A stretch of DNA of 51,202 bases. It comes from Lentisphaeria bacterium. GTDB lineage: Bacteria > Verrucomicrobiota > Lentisphaeria > Victivallales > Victivallaceae. The number at the start of each line of letters is the position of its first letter. Position 1 is the stretch's first letter. Below are positions 33,307 through 41,625 of this stretch, piece after piece. Position numbers and translations under genes: made by a program. The notes under the pieces were generated by a model, which was not told where the DNA came from, did no database searches, and worked only from the letters and a program-made list of their open reading frames with translations. Where the stretch lies: the NCBI GenBank assembly GCA_017508285.1, contig JAFVZG010000009.1, forward strand, positions 1-51,202, in the 5' to 3' direction.

Positions 33307-35129
33307 ATGCGGTTCTCCTGTTGATTGTTAGCTGATTGAATAGACTGCAACTCCATAAGTATCTTCATTTTCTCTTCCTGAGAAGCGGCTATCCGTAATT
33401 TTGCTAAAAGTTCCTGTTCGCTTTTTCTGCGATTGGCACTGAATAATTCACCTATGGCATCCTGCAAGGCCTTTTTTTTAGCATCATGCTGAAATTCTGT
33501 CGGCAGTGATATCACCCGACTGACTTCGGGGGAGGGGAACTCTATCAGGAGATTGCTTAATTCACTGTGCAGAGAATCATGTTCTTCATTCAAGGCGGCA
33601 TTTATTGCCATATTCAACGCTTTTCCGACTGCATCGTCTGGAATATACTCCAATGGCAACACTTCGGAAAGAAGTCTGCCGGTATCAGGATCGGCGATTG
33701 CAAGTTCAAGCAATGTGATCAGTGCTGCATTCGCAACAGATTTTGCTTTTTTATCAACCGTTTTTGCGGATGGCGGAACTGCAGCCGCTGCCGATCTGAA
33801 TTGATTATCTCTACGGGCATCAGACAGCTCTATTTTCATCGCATTTTCGCTGATATCCAGCATTTTTGCGGCTTCTCTGGTATATACTTCCAATTCGACC
33901 TGATTATTCAGCAGCTTCAAAAATGAAGCAACGAAAGCCGCTGCCTGACTTCTTCCTACCGGTGATGAGAGATCAAATTTTTCCGGCAGAGTTTCCTGCA
34001 GTATTGTCAGCCAGGATACCGTATTATTGTGCAGAGCATCGGCAACAGCATGCTCTCCGCCATTGGCAAACAACTCATCAGGATCTTTACCGCCGGGAAT
34101 TTGCAGCACTTTCAAGTCGACCGACAACGGCAGTAATATCTCTGCGGCCCGCAAAACGGCTTTTCTGCCGGCCCCGTCTGCATCAAATGCCAGAATGATA
34201 TTGCTTGTGTAGCGACGGATGATTTTTGCCTGATCCGGAGTAAATGCGGTTCCTAAAGGAGCGATCGCACATTCAAACCCGGCGCGGTGAAAAGCGATAG
34301 CATCCAACTGCCCCTCGCAGAGAATGGCATATTTGAATTTATTTATTCCCTGTCTTGCTTGCGGCAATGCGTAAAGGAGGTGACCTTTGTGGAAAACCGG
34401 AGTTTCCGGAGTATTGAGATACTTTCTGCCATCCAGCGGCTTTGGTTCGAGTGAACGCGCACTGAATCCAACCGGCTTTCCCTGTTCATTTTCAATGGTA
34501 AAGGTCAGGCGTCCTTTAAATTGGTCATAGACTCTTCCGGTATCTTCTTTGCGGCGGAGAATACCGGCTGTTATCATATCTGCTTCGGTAAATCCCCTGG
34601 ATAATCCGTACTCTTTGCAGGCAGTCCAACTGTCGGGTACGGCACCGATTCTGAATTTATCTGCTACATCCCGGGGAATATTGCGCTTTGCAAGATAAAT
34701 CGCTGCCGGAGAATTCGGATTATCTCTCAAATAACGGCAGAAAAAATTGCTGAATTCGGCATTGATCGCGAACATTCTCTCTCTTTCACTGCGTTTTCCC
34801 GGTGATTCCCGATGGCCATCATTTTTTTCAGGAATAAGCACATTGGCTCTGGCAGCAAGAATTTGTGCAGCGTTGATGAAGTCAAGATTCTCTTTATCCA
34901 TGAAGAAGCGGAAAACATCTCCTCCTTTGCCGCATCCGAAACAATGAAAAGTCTGCCGGGTAATGTCTACATGAAAAGAAGGGGTTTTTTCCTGATGAAA
35001 AGGACACAACCCTTTGAATGTTGAGGCCCCGGAACGCTTCAATTGCACTCCGCATCCGCTGATGACATCTGCAATGTCACACCGCTGGCGGATCTCCTCT
35101 ATGACTTCTTTATTCAGATCCAGACTCAT
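33303..35129 (-). CDS. dnaG: DNA primase
   Basis: Replicative primase of 608 residues. The N-terminal zinc-binding domain is complete: CPFH, then CFGCGKGG about 20 residues on. The catalytic core has the RNA-polymerase motif GFSARSLEP and the TOPRIM residues ILCEGQLDAIAFH (about 268) and ILAFDADGAGRKA (about 315). The C-terminal ~170 residues, expected to bind the replicative helicase, are divergent. No clear ribosome site precedes ATG, which lies six bases after the TPR lipoprotein stop, suggesting coupled translation. It is not in the usual rpsU-dnaG-rpoD order here but sits behind a zinc-uptake operon. Confidence 0.95.
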   Translation of the reverse strand: MSLDLNKEVIEEIRQRCDIADVISGCGVQLKRSGASTFKGLCPFHQEKTPSFHVDITRQTFHCFGCGKGGDVFRFFMDKENLDFINAAQILAARANVLIPEKNDGHRESPGKRSERERMFAINAEFSNFFCRYLRDNPNSPAAIYLAKRNIPRDVADKFRIGAVPDSWTACKEYGLSRGFTEADMITAGILRRKEDTGRVYDQFKGRLTFTIENEQGKPVGFSARSLEPKPLDGRKYLNTPETPVFHKGHLLYALPQARQGINKFKYAILCEGQLDAIAFHRAGFECAIAPLGTAFTPDQAKIIRRYTSNIILAFDADGAGRKAVLRAAEILLPLSVDLKVLQIPGGKDPDELFANGGEHAVADALHNNTVSWLTILQETLPEKFDLSSPVGRSQAAAFVASFLKLLNNQVELEVYTREAAKMLDISENAMKIELSDARRDNQFRSAAAAVPPSAKTVDKKAKSVANAALITLLELAIADPDTGRLLSEVLPLEYIPDDAVGKALNMAINAALNEEHDSLHSELSNLLIEFPSPEVSRVISLPTEFQHDAKKKALQDAIGELFSANRRKSEQELLAKLRIAASQEEKMKILMELQSIQSANNQQENRI

Positions 35130-35135
35130 TTTTTA

Positions 35136-35888
35136 TCACAGTTGGCGCAAACGCTTTTTTGCGGCAATCACTTTCGCCGGATCTTTTTTTCCCCGTGCTC
35201 TTACATAGAGGTTGTAAAATTTTCTGCTTTCTGATGCGGGGAAGCGGCAGCGGTCGAAACAATTTGCAATATCGTATATGATATCCGGCTTTTTCATTCC
35301 CCCGCACTTGTTTAATGCGGCGAGCATAAAGCGTTTGGCTGCTTCGATATTGCGCTTCTCAGCCTGCCGCATCCCCAACAGGAAATGCAATTCCAGCGAG
35401 GTGGCGAATTCAGGTTTCTGTTTGAGTAAATTCAAATATTTATCGGTATTCGGTTCCTGCCGGATAACTCCAAGATTACAGAGCAGGATCAAGGTGTTTG
35501 TATCTCCTGGTTTACGGATAAGAGCCTCTTCCAATGTGGTGAATGCTTCACTGTGCCGTTGATGATCATGGGAGTAAAGTCTTCCCAGAGTGTAGAGCGC
35601 AGTAAAATCATCCGGCGAAGCATTTACCGCCTGTCTTGCCAAATCAAGAGCTTTATTGTATTCACCATCTTTTTCATAAGCCAATGCACTGAGAATCAGC
35701 GGCGCCGATGCTTTTTCAGAGACAAGCGCGACATCTTGAGCATATTTGCCGGCGAGCTGCCAGTTGCCGTTGCGGGCTTGATTAACTGCGTGATTCAACT
35801 TCTCTGCCGCAGTATTGCTGTCAGAGCATCCGCAGAGGATAACCCCTGCCGTCAGGAGTGTACTGTAGAAACGGAAATGATTTTTCAT
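35136..35888 (-). CDS. TPR-repeat lipoprotein
   Basis: 250 residues. Lipoprotein signal peptide with lipobox VILCGC (Cys at about 21), followed by tetratricopeptide repeats: LILSALAYEKDGEYNKALDLARQAVNASP and ALYTLGRLYSHDHQRHSEAFTTLEEAL are the clearest, with weaker copies up to about residue 215. TPR lipoproteins act as envelope scaffolds. The gene lies 21 bases after znuB, with GGAG 11 bases before ATG, and six bases before dnaG. No specific partner can be named. Confidence 0.82.
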   Translation of the reverse strand: MKNHFRFYSTLLTAGVILCGCSDSNTAAEKLNHAVNQARNGNWQLAGKYAQDVALVSEKASAPLILSALAYEKDGEYNKALDLARQAVNASPDDFTALYTLGRLYSHDHQRHSEAFTTLEEALIRKPGDTNTLILLCNLGVIRQEPNTDKYLNLLKQKPEFATSLELHFLLGMRQAEKRNIEAAKRFMLAALNKCGGMKKPDIIYDIANCFDRCRFPASESRKFYNLYVRARGKKDPAKVIAAKKRLRQL

Positions 35889-35909
35889 AAAATATATTTC
35901 TCCGGAATA

Positions 35910-36752
35910 TTATTGGGCAAAATACTTCTTAAATGCCATGCTTGCCGCATAAACAATTCCGGCAAGCACCACTATCGTCGGTCCGGAGGGCAATGACAGA
36001 ATACAACTGAGCAGTAATCCGGACAAAATAAACAAAACATTGAATACTGCAGACAACAGCATCGTTGTCCGCAAATGCGAAGTGTAGCATGCCGCCGCGG
36101 CAGACGGCAGAGTCAGCAGGGCGATCACCAGCATGATGCCGACCAGATTTATCAACAAAACAATCGTCAGTGCAGTGAGTATCAGCAATCCAAGATAGAG
36201 GATGGTTACATGGATCCCCCGCAATCTGGTAAAAGTATCATCAAAAGTCATAGCCAGCAAAGACGGAAAAAATACAACAGTCGGGATGATTATTACGGCA
36301 TCGAGGATCAGTGTCATCACCAGATCTTCTCCGGTCAACAGCAAAATACTGCCGAAAAGATATCCCTGCCAATCAACATAGCCGGGGGTGCGATCGAGAA
36401 AAAGCAGACCGACTGACATCCCGATCGCCCAAACAGCTCCGATCACTGTATCTTCGCGTTCTTTGGCATATATGCTGACAATTCCCACGGCAACAGCGGC
36501 TGCAACTGCCCCGATCACCGCTCCGAGGGTCGGCGTGAACCACTCCAATTGGATCACTCTCTGCAGAAACAGAGCCAGTCCGAATCCGCCAAGCGCAGCA
36601 TGGGTGCTGGCTCCGGCAAGCGATGATATCCGTCTGGTAACGACCATCGTGCCGATTATGCCGAGAGCAGGGGCAAGGCACACTCCGACAAGCATTGCAA
36701 AGCGCAAAAACGCCCACTCCGGTGAAAAACAAAGGTTGTATATGTCAATCAT
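35910..36752 (-). CDS. znuB: Metal (zinc/manganese-type) ABC transporter permease
   Basis: Membrane subunit of a cluster 9-type metal importer, about 280 residues with eight or nine helices. Family stretches include GTMVVTRRISSLAGASTHAALGGFG near the N-terminus and GLLILTALTIVLLINLVGIMLVIALLTLPSAAA, a characteristic block of ZnuB-like permeases. ATG 36752 follows GGAG by ten bases and overlaps the ATPase stop by eight bases; a longer frame to 36797 is less likely. Zinc rather than manganese is suggested by the His-rich loop in the neighbouring binding protein. Confidence 0.9.
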   Translation of the reverse strand: MIDIYNLCFSPEWAFLRFAMLVGVCLAPALGIIGTMVVTRRISSLAGASTHAALGGFGLALFLQRVIQLEWFTPTLGAVIGAVAAAVAVGIVSIYAKEREDTVIGAVWAIGMSVGLLFLDRTPGYVDWQGYLFGSILLLTGEDLVMTLILDAVIIIPTVVFFPSLLAMTFDDTFTRLRGIHVTILYLGLLILTALTIVLLINLVGIMLVIALLTLPSAAAACYTSHLRTTMLLSAVFNVLFILSGLLLSCILSLPSGPTIVVLAGIVYAASMAFKKYFAQ

Positions 36753-37521
36753 GTTTTTGGTGCTCCGTTTTACAGTGACAGAAGCATGAGTGATCATGCT
36801 TGATCATATTCACATGATGGTGATATACTTCGTCGGCGGTTTCAGCAGTAAAATCTGTTGCCCTGTGAATGTTTACGCTACGGTTGACACAAATAACCAG
36901 ATCGGTTTCACGATTAACAAATCCGAGGTCATGGGAAACAGTTATCACAGTCATGCGGCGGCGCAACTCATCCAATGTGGCGTAGAATTGCTCTTCTGCG
37001 CCCGGGTCGATATTGGCAGTCGGTTCATCAAGCAGCAGTAATTCCGGTTCTCCGGCAAGGGCGCGGGCAATCAGGACCCGTTGCCGTTGTCCGCCGGATA
37101 ATCCGGCAAAAGATTGTTCAGCTAAATCGGCAATACCGAGGATATCCAACGCCTCCATCGCCGCATTGCGGTCACTCTTTTTGTAGGCAAAAAAAGTTCG
37201 TGGTGTCAATCTGCCCATCAGGGCAACTTCCAGTACGCTGGCAGGAAAAGATGCATCCAGTTGATGATATTGCGGCATGTAACCGATTTTTCTCCGGGAT
37301 TTTGCCGGAGAGCCGCCTAAAACTTTTATTGAACCGGAAACCGGCTGCAGCAAGCCGAGCATGAGCTTCAAGAGTGTGCTTTTGCCGCCGCCATTGGGGC
37401 CGACTATGCATCCGGATTGTCCGCTGGGGATTTCCAGAGAGACATTTTCCAGTACCGGTAATCCCGGCGTGTAGGAAAAGCTCAAATTTGAAATTGATAT
37501 TACAGGTTGATTTTTGGACAT
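36745..37521 (-). CDS. znuC: Metal ABC transporter ATP-binding protein with His/Cys-rich tail
   Basis: ATPase of the same importer, 258 residues. Walker A GPNGGGKSTLLKL near 40, Q-loop region YMPQYHQLD, signature LSGGQRQRV, Walker B LLLLDEPTANID and the H-loop TVSHDLG are all present. After the ABC core, the last ~30 residues are rich in metal ligands (YHHHVNMIKHDHSCFCHCK then EHQKHD), an extension that could sense or buffer zinc in the cytoplasm. It is five bases downstream of the binding-protein gene and overlaps the permease start. Confidence 0.93.
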   Translation of the reverse strand: MSKNQPVISISNLSFSYTPGLPVLENVSLEIPSGQSGCIVGPNGGGKSTLLKLMLGLLQPVSGSIKVLGGSPAKSRRKIGYMPQYHQLDASFPASVLEVALMGRLTPRTFFAYKKSDRNAAMEALDILGIADLAEQSFAGLSGGQRQRVLIARALAGEPELLLLDEPTANIDPGAEEQFYATLDELRRRMTVITVSHDLGFVNRETDLVICVNRSVNIHRATDFTAETADEVYHHHVNMIKHDHSCFCHCKTEHQKHD

Positions 37522-37526
37522 GGCAG

Positions 37527-38417
37527 TTACTTTTTCTGATGGGTGAACCCCGCGTCAAGAGCGGAGGCGATTTTTCGCAAATTGCCGGAAAGATCAGATG
37601 CCAGCGGATCAAGGGCGACAACATCGCCGTTTATCTGTCTGGCAAGGGCAAGTGCGCTGCCAGGATTGAATTGTTCCTGAACAAAAATCGTGGATACTCC
37701 TGCTGCTTTTGCTTCTTTGGTGATGCGGGCAAGCTGGGGCGCAGAAGCTTCTCTGCCATTCAACTCGATGGCACGCTGTTTGAGTTTATAGGCATCGGCA
37801 AAGTAACCGAATGCCGGATGGTAGACGAAAAATGTTTTATTTCGGTGAGGCTGAAGTTTTTTTACAATTTCCTTATCCAGAGAATCCAATTCACTTTGGA
37901 GCAATTCGAAGTTACGCTGATAAATCATTTTACCATCCGGATCGATCGCAGTCAGATCATCCCGGATATTGGCGGCGATGGCTATTGCGTTCCTGCATGA
38001 AAGCCACACATGTGGATCGTGATCGTCATGGGTGCAGCCGTCGTGGTGGTGGTGGGAGTGATCTCCTCCGTCGTGAAACGCAATGCGCTTGATCTTTCTT
38101 GAAACATCGGATATTTGTTTGCCGTTTTCCAGCATGAACTTTTCGACTTTTTTCTCAAAAGGCATTCCGGTTGAAAAAAAGACCGAAGCCGATGAAGCAT
38201 CTTTTAAAGTTTGTATGCGTGGAGTGAAGTCATGGGGTGTGCGCCCCTGAGGCAGAATGGAGATCACCGTTGCACGATCTCCTGCAATGCGCGACACCAA
38301 GCCTGCGGTCGGCGGAATCCCGGCAGCAATAATCAATTTATCCGGTCTCTTTTCCCCGGAACATCCTGAGATAACCGCCAGAAGCAGAAAGCATATCATG
38401 CCTCGAAAAAGTTTCAT
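37527..38417 (-). CDS. znuA: Zinc ABC transporter substrate-binding lipoprotein
   Basis: Cluster 9 (A-I type) metal-binding protein of 296 residues, lipid-anchored (lipobox VISGC, Cys19). Metal ligands fit ZnuA: His62 in PHDFTP, His136 in DPHVWLS, the His in FFVYHPAFGYFA, and an Asp near the C-terminus (ALDPLASD). Between the first two is a His/Asp-rich loop (residues about 115-134, DHSHHHHDGCTHDDHD) typical of zinc carriers. First gene of a minus-strand run with a consensus promoter just upstream. Confidence 0.93.
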   Translation of the reverse strand: MKLFRGMICFLLLAVISGCSGEKRPDKLIIAAGIPPTAGLVSRIAGDRATVISILPQGRTPHDFTPRIQTLKDASSASVFFSTGMPFEKKVEKFMLENGKQISDVSRKIKRIAFHDGGDHSHHHHDGCTHDDHDPHVWLSCRNAIAIAANIRDDLTAIDPDGKMIYQRNFELLQSELDSLDKEIVKKLQPHRNKTFFVYHPAFGYFADAYKLKQRAIELNGREASAPQLARITKEAKAAGVSTIFVQEQFNPGSALALARQINGDVVALDPLASDLSGNLRKIASALDAGFTHQKK

Positions 38418-38450
38418 GTCTCACTCCTCTGAAAAATCTATACCAAACAC

Positions 38451-38480
38451 ATTATAAATATAACACCTTTTTACTGTCAA
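38451..38480 (-). promoter_or_regulatory. Promoter of the znu run
   Basis: Minus-strand TTGACA (38480-38475), 18 bp, TATAAT (38456-38451): both consensus. The -10 lies within TTATA-TT-TATAA, a small inverted repeat that could be part of a metal-repressor site, though I cannot match it to a known Zur box. Confidence 0.75.
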
Positions 38481-38565
38481 GTCAAGGTGCTTTTACAATT
38501 CCGTACCGGCTTTCCTCTGAAGTGGCTTTTTTCAGTAAAAAGTTACTGCTTTAAACGGAGTCGAC

Positions 38566-38594
38566 TTGAAAAAAATAAGATTGCGGTGTATAGT
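38566..38594 (+). promoter_or_regulatory. Promoter of the SDR-hisF pair
   Basis: TTGAAA (38566-38571), 17 bp, TATAGT (38589-38594). The start codon at 38713 implies a leader of about 110 bases. Confidence 0.65.
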
Positions 38595-38622
38595 TAACAA
38601 GTTGCACTTATTGCATATTGAA

Positions 38623-38672
38623 AATTCCGGGTTAATATCAGTAACCGCGGCGGTTCGCATCCCCCCGGAATT
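38623..38672 (+). promoter_or_regulatory. Candidate structured leader RNA upstream of SDR-hisF
   Basis: Nested perfect stems: AATTCCGGG (38623-38631) with CCCGGAATT (38664-38672), enclosing AACCG (38643-38647) with CGGTT (38651-38655). No T-run follows, so it is not a terminator. It sits about 40 bases before the start codon. I cannot match it to a known riboswitch class. Confidence 0.5.
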
Positions 38673-38712
38673 GCGTCGAGAGAGTGCTCCGCCGCATAAC
38701 ACAGGTTTAGTA

Positions 38713-39882
38713 ATGAATAAAGTTCTGGTAACAGGTATCACCGGTTTGGTGGGTAGTGCATTCGTGGTTGCTCTGGTTCGCGAACGCAAAGATGACTATG
38801 AGTTTGTCTGTCTGGTTCGCAGCGGCGGTGGAAAAAGTGCCGAAGAGCGAGTTGATTCCATCATTCGGGATGAGTGTGCTTTCGATGGTTGTCCGGAGAT
38901 CGCCGATCTGGTTTTGAGCAAAATCAAAGTTGTAGAAGGCGATGTCGCGAGCATCAATCCGGCAGAATTGGCAAAAAAAGACAAGTTGCAGGGAGTCGAC
39001 ATAGTCTTTCACTGCGCAGCAGATGTCAATCTCGGCAAGGATCCCACCGGCAAAGTTTTCCGGATCAATTACGAGGGAACCCGTAATATGGTCGAGCTTG
39101 CCAAATTGCTCAATGTGAAAGAATTTCATTATGTCGGCACGGCTTATGTCGCCGGTAAACTCTGCGGCACAGCTTACGAGGGTGCCCCGGTTGACAATGG
39201 TTTCAATAACCCTTACGAAGAGAGTAAATTCAAAGGCGAGTATCTGGTTCGTGAATCCGGTATTCCTTTCAGTGTCTACCGTCCGGCGATCATTACCGGT
39301 CGGCGCTCCGACGGCAGAATCCGCAAGCCGCTTGCATTTTACCGGATTTTGGAATTCCTCGGCAAGGTGAAGAGTCACCGTTGTTCCAAAGCGGGGGTCG
39401 ATCCGGTCGATTTTGTCGATATGCAGATCAATTTTGCGGCAGTTCCCTCTGAACATGTTTATTTTGTGCCGATCGATTATGTGCAGGAAGCTATTACGGC
39501 TCTTTTCCAGCTGCCGGTCAGCAATACCGGTTATCACATTACCGGAGACAGTCCGGTGACCACCAGGCAGATCGAGGATTCCATCAGCAAGATACTGCGT
39601 CTGGATGGAGTATCTGTCAGTGTCGAAAATGAAAAGAATGCACAGGAAGGTTCTCAGTTGATGACCCGTTTCGTCGGGGATCTTTTTCCTTATTTCAGCA
39701 GTGACATTGTTTTCGACCAGAGTAATGTGCGTGCTGCACTCGGCGACAGTGTGCTGGATTGGGAGTATGGCACAAAAGGGTTGGAGACTTTGATCAAATC
39801 TTTCTATCAGGATCACTTCCCCAATGTGGAATGGTTGCAGAAAGTTATTTCCGAGGAACCTCCGCGGTTGCCCCGGCGTTGA
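38713..39882 (+). CDS. Extended SDR oxidoreductase, thioester-reductase-like
   Basis: NAD(P)-dependent extended short-chain dehydrogenase, about 389 residues. The Rossmann motif is VTGITGLVGSAFV at the N-terminus, and the catalytic YxxxK is PYEESKFKGEYL. VDIVFHCAADVNLGK and VYRPAIITGRRSDGRI are typical of the thioester reductase/fatty-acyl-reductase (NAD_binding_4) branch. No carrier or adenylation domain is attached. I took ATG 38713 because the Rossmann motif begins right after it; the upstream frame covers the promoter and leader. It precedes hisF by 19 bases, an unusual pair. Substrate unknown; an acyl thioester or nucleotide-sugar is possible. Confidence 0.82.
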   Translation: MNKVLVTGITGLVGSAFVVALVRERKDDYEFVCLVRSGGGKSAEERVDSIIRDECAFDGCPEIADLVLSKIKVVEGDVASINPAELAKKDKLQGVDIVFHCAADVNLGKDPTGKVFRINYEGTRNMVELAKLLNVKEFHYVGTAYVAGKLCGTAYEGAPVDNGFNNPYEESKFKGEYLVRESGIPFSVYRPAIITGRRSDGRIRKPLAFYRILEFLGKVKSHRCSKAGVDPVDFVDMQINFAAVPSEHVYFVPIDYVQEAITALFQLPVSNTGYHITGDSPVTTRQIEDSISKILRLDGVSVSVENEKNAQEGSQLMTRFVGDLFPYFSSDIVFDQSNVRAALGDSVLDWEYGTKGLETLIKSFYQDHFPNVEWLQKVISEEPPRLPRR

Positions 39883-39901
39883 TTAATATAAAGGAGTTCG
39901 T

Positions 39902-40663
39902 ATGGGTAGAATGGTTTCGGTGATGCCGTGTCTGGATATGCAGTGCGGCAGAGTGGTAAAAGGTGTTCACTTTGTGGATATCGCAGATGCCGGTGATCCG
40001 GTCGAGTGTGCAAAAGCATACTGTGCGGCAGGTGCCGATGAGTTGGCACTTCTTGATATTACTGCCACCGTCGAAAACCGGAAAACCCTTACTGAAGTTG
40101 TTCGCAAAGTTGCAGATGTTTGCAGCGTGCCTTTTACCGTGGGCGGCGGAATCCGTGATATTGCATCAGCCGGTGAGGTGTTGGCGGCAGGTGCCGATAA
40201 AGTTTCCACCAGCAGTGCAGCATTCCGCAACCCTGAGCTTATCCGGCAATTGATTGCGGAATTCGGTGTCGATGCGGTAACTGTGGCAATTGATCTGGAT
40301 GTAAATCCGGCAATGCCATCCGGCTACGAGGTTTATATTGATGGAGGCAGAACAGCGACCGGTGCCGATGCGGTTGACTTTGCTAAAAAAGTTGACGATT
40401 TTGGTGTTAAGGTTATTTTGCCGACCAGTAAAGCCGGAGACGGAGCCAAGACCGGTTATGATTTGCCGGTTATAAGAGCAATGGCAGAGAGTTGTTCTGC
40501 CGCCATTGTAGCTTCCGGTGGCGCCGGTAAGATGGAACACTTTATTGAAGCTGCCCAAGCTGGAGCAAGTGTGCTGCTTGCCGCATCGGTGTTTCACTTT
40601 AATATGATTTCCATTCCGGATCTGAAGGCAGAATTGACCAGAAAAGGTTTTGAAGTCCGTTAA
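39902..40663 (+). CDS. hisF: Imidazole glycerol phosphate synthase cyclase subunit
   Basis: Cyclase half of the HisFH enzyme in histidine synthesis, 253 residues in a (beta/alpha)8 barrel. The catalytic aspartates are present: Asp12 in PCLDMQCGRVVKG and Asp131 in VAIDLDVN. The phosphate-binding loops are GGGIRD in the first half and IVASGGAGKMEHF in the second. The ATG follows AAAGGAG. No other his gene is adjacent, so the histidine pathway is dispersed. A strong terminator follows. Confidence 0.93.
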   Translation: MGRMVSVMPCLDMQCGRVVKGVHFVDIADAGDPVECAKAYCAAGADELALLDITATVENRKTLTEVVRKVADVCSVPFTVGGGIRDIASAGEVLAAGADKVSTSSAAFRNPELIRQLIAEFGVDAVTVAIDLDVNPAMPSGYEVYIDGGRTATGADAVDFAKKVDDFGVKVILPTSKAGDGAKTGYDLPVIRAMAESCSAAIVASGGAGKMEHFIEAAQAGASVLLAASVFHFNMISIPDLKAELTRKGFEVR

Positions 40664-40685
40664 GGTGCCGGGTGCATCTGAAATG

Positions 40686-40725
40686 AAAGTGGCATTCCGG
40701 AAAAGTTCCAGAATGTCACTTTTTT
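40686..40725 (+). terminator. Terminator after hisF
   Basis: AAAGTGGCATTC (40686-40697) pairs with GAATGTCACTTT (one G-T wobble), with an inner GGAA/TTCC stem, followed by a T-run. Confidence 0.9.
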
Positions 40726-40749
40726 GATTTTTCGTGGAGTTTTGCAGTA

Positions 40750-41526
40750 ATGGCAGAAAAAAGTCTCCCTGAAAACAGTAAGGGCGTGGTGTCCGGAAAA
40801 AAAAGAAAGTTGTTGTGGTGTTTCCTGACAGCTCTGCTTTGCACTGTCCTTTTCTTGCTGATATGGGGCGCAATTCTTATTCCCGGCAAGTTGACTTCAG
40901 ATAACCCGCGTTTTAATCTCCGTTCACACGATGTGCAGGGCATAGGATATTGGCAGAAGAATAGCAGCGAATTGCTCAGAAGAGTGAATATTACTCCCGG
41001 TGTCAATGTTTTCAACCTGAATGTCGGAGAAATTCGAAAACATTTGCTGGGTATTTCCAATATCGAAAGTGCCGAAGTTCAAATAGTATTGCCGGATATG
41101 TTGATTTTCCGTATAAATGAAAGAGTGCCAAGAGCAATTGTCAACAAGAATTTTGTAATTGATGAAAACGGAAAAATTTTCAAGCGCAGCGAGTCGGCAG
41201 CAGCCGATCGCACCCTGCCGGTTATTTCCGGGAAACGCGATAAGACTCTGTACAAAGAGGCGGTTGCTTTGATTATGACCGCAAACCGGGAGTGCCGGGA
41301 TATTGTCATCGACAAAATCGATATAAAAGATGAATTCAGCATGACTGTCTGGCTGACATATCGCGGAGATCGGCAATGGAAAGTGATTTTTCCTGTTGCG
41401 AAAGAGAGTTACAGCATCCTTTTCAACAAACTGCAGAATGCAATACTTCACTGCGCATTGAAGCGTGATAATCCTGTTGGATTCAATCTGCGCTACCGTG
41501 AGTATGCCATTCCCATTTATGATTGA
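40750..41526 (+). CDS. ftsQ: FtsQ/DivIB-like cell division protein
   Basis: Bitopic protein of 258 residues: basic N-terminus (SGKKRKLLW), one membrane helix at about 22-45, then a POTRA domain and a beta domain. The POTRA signature is recognisable: NITPGVNVFNLNVGEIRKHL, ISNIESAEVQIVLPDML, FRINERVPRAIV, then DENGKIFKR. FtsQ links FtsL/FtsB and other divisome proteins. The gene is not next to murC, ddl, ftsA or ftsZ, the usual neighbours, and lies alone after hisF's terminator. Sequence identity to well-known FtsQ looks low, so the call rests on architecture. Confidence 0.75.
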   Translation: MAEKSLPENSKGVVSGKKRKLLWCFLTALLCTVLFLLIWGAILIPGKLTSDNPRFNLRSHDVQGIGYWQKNSSELLRRVNITPGVNVFNLNVGEIRKHLLGISNIESAEVQIVLPDMLIFRINERVPRAIVNKNFVIDENGKIFKRSESAAADRTLPVISGKRDKTLYKEAVALIMTANRECRDIVIDKIDIKDEFSMTVWLTYRGDRQWKVIFPVAKESYSILFNKLQNAILHCALKRDNPVGFNLRYREYAIPIYD

Positions 41527-41556
41527 TATTTTTTTGCCCGAACATCTATTTTGGGA

Positions 41557-41585
41557 TTGCAAATTGTTAGGATTTGTGTTATATT
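41557..41585 (+). promoter_or_regulatory. Promoter of the MarR-RND operon
   Basis: TTGCAA (41557-41562), 17 bp, TATATT (41580-41585). Confidence 0.7.
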
Positions 41586-41587
41586 AA

Positions 41588-41616
41588 ATCATCTATTCAG
41601 TTTTATAAGAGATGAT
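41588..41616 (+). promoter_or_regulatory. Candidate MarR operator
   Basis: Perfect 7-bp inverted repeat ATCATCT (41588-41594) and AGATGAT (41610-41616) beginning two bases after the -10 box and ending ten bases before the marR ATG. Its place suits autorepression of the operon; it could instead fold in the mRNA. Confidence 0.5.
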
Positions 41617-41625
41617 CTGACAGAT

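Noticed and set aside
38566-38712. N-terminal extension of the SDR protein
   Set aside because: It would translate the promoter and the structured leader; the Rossmann motif begins directly after ATG 38713.
38707-39816. Open frame of 369 residues on the minus strand opposite the SDR gene
   Set aside because: It mirrors the SDR, which has a clear Rossmann motif and YxxxK; the antisense translation has no recognisable features.
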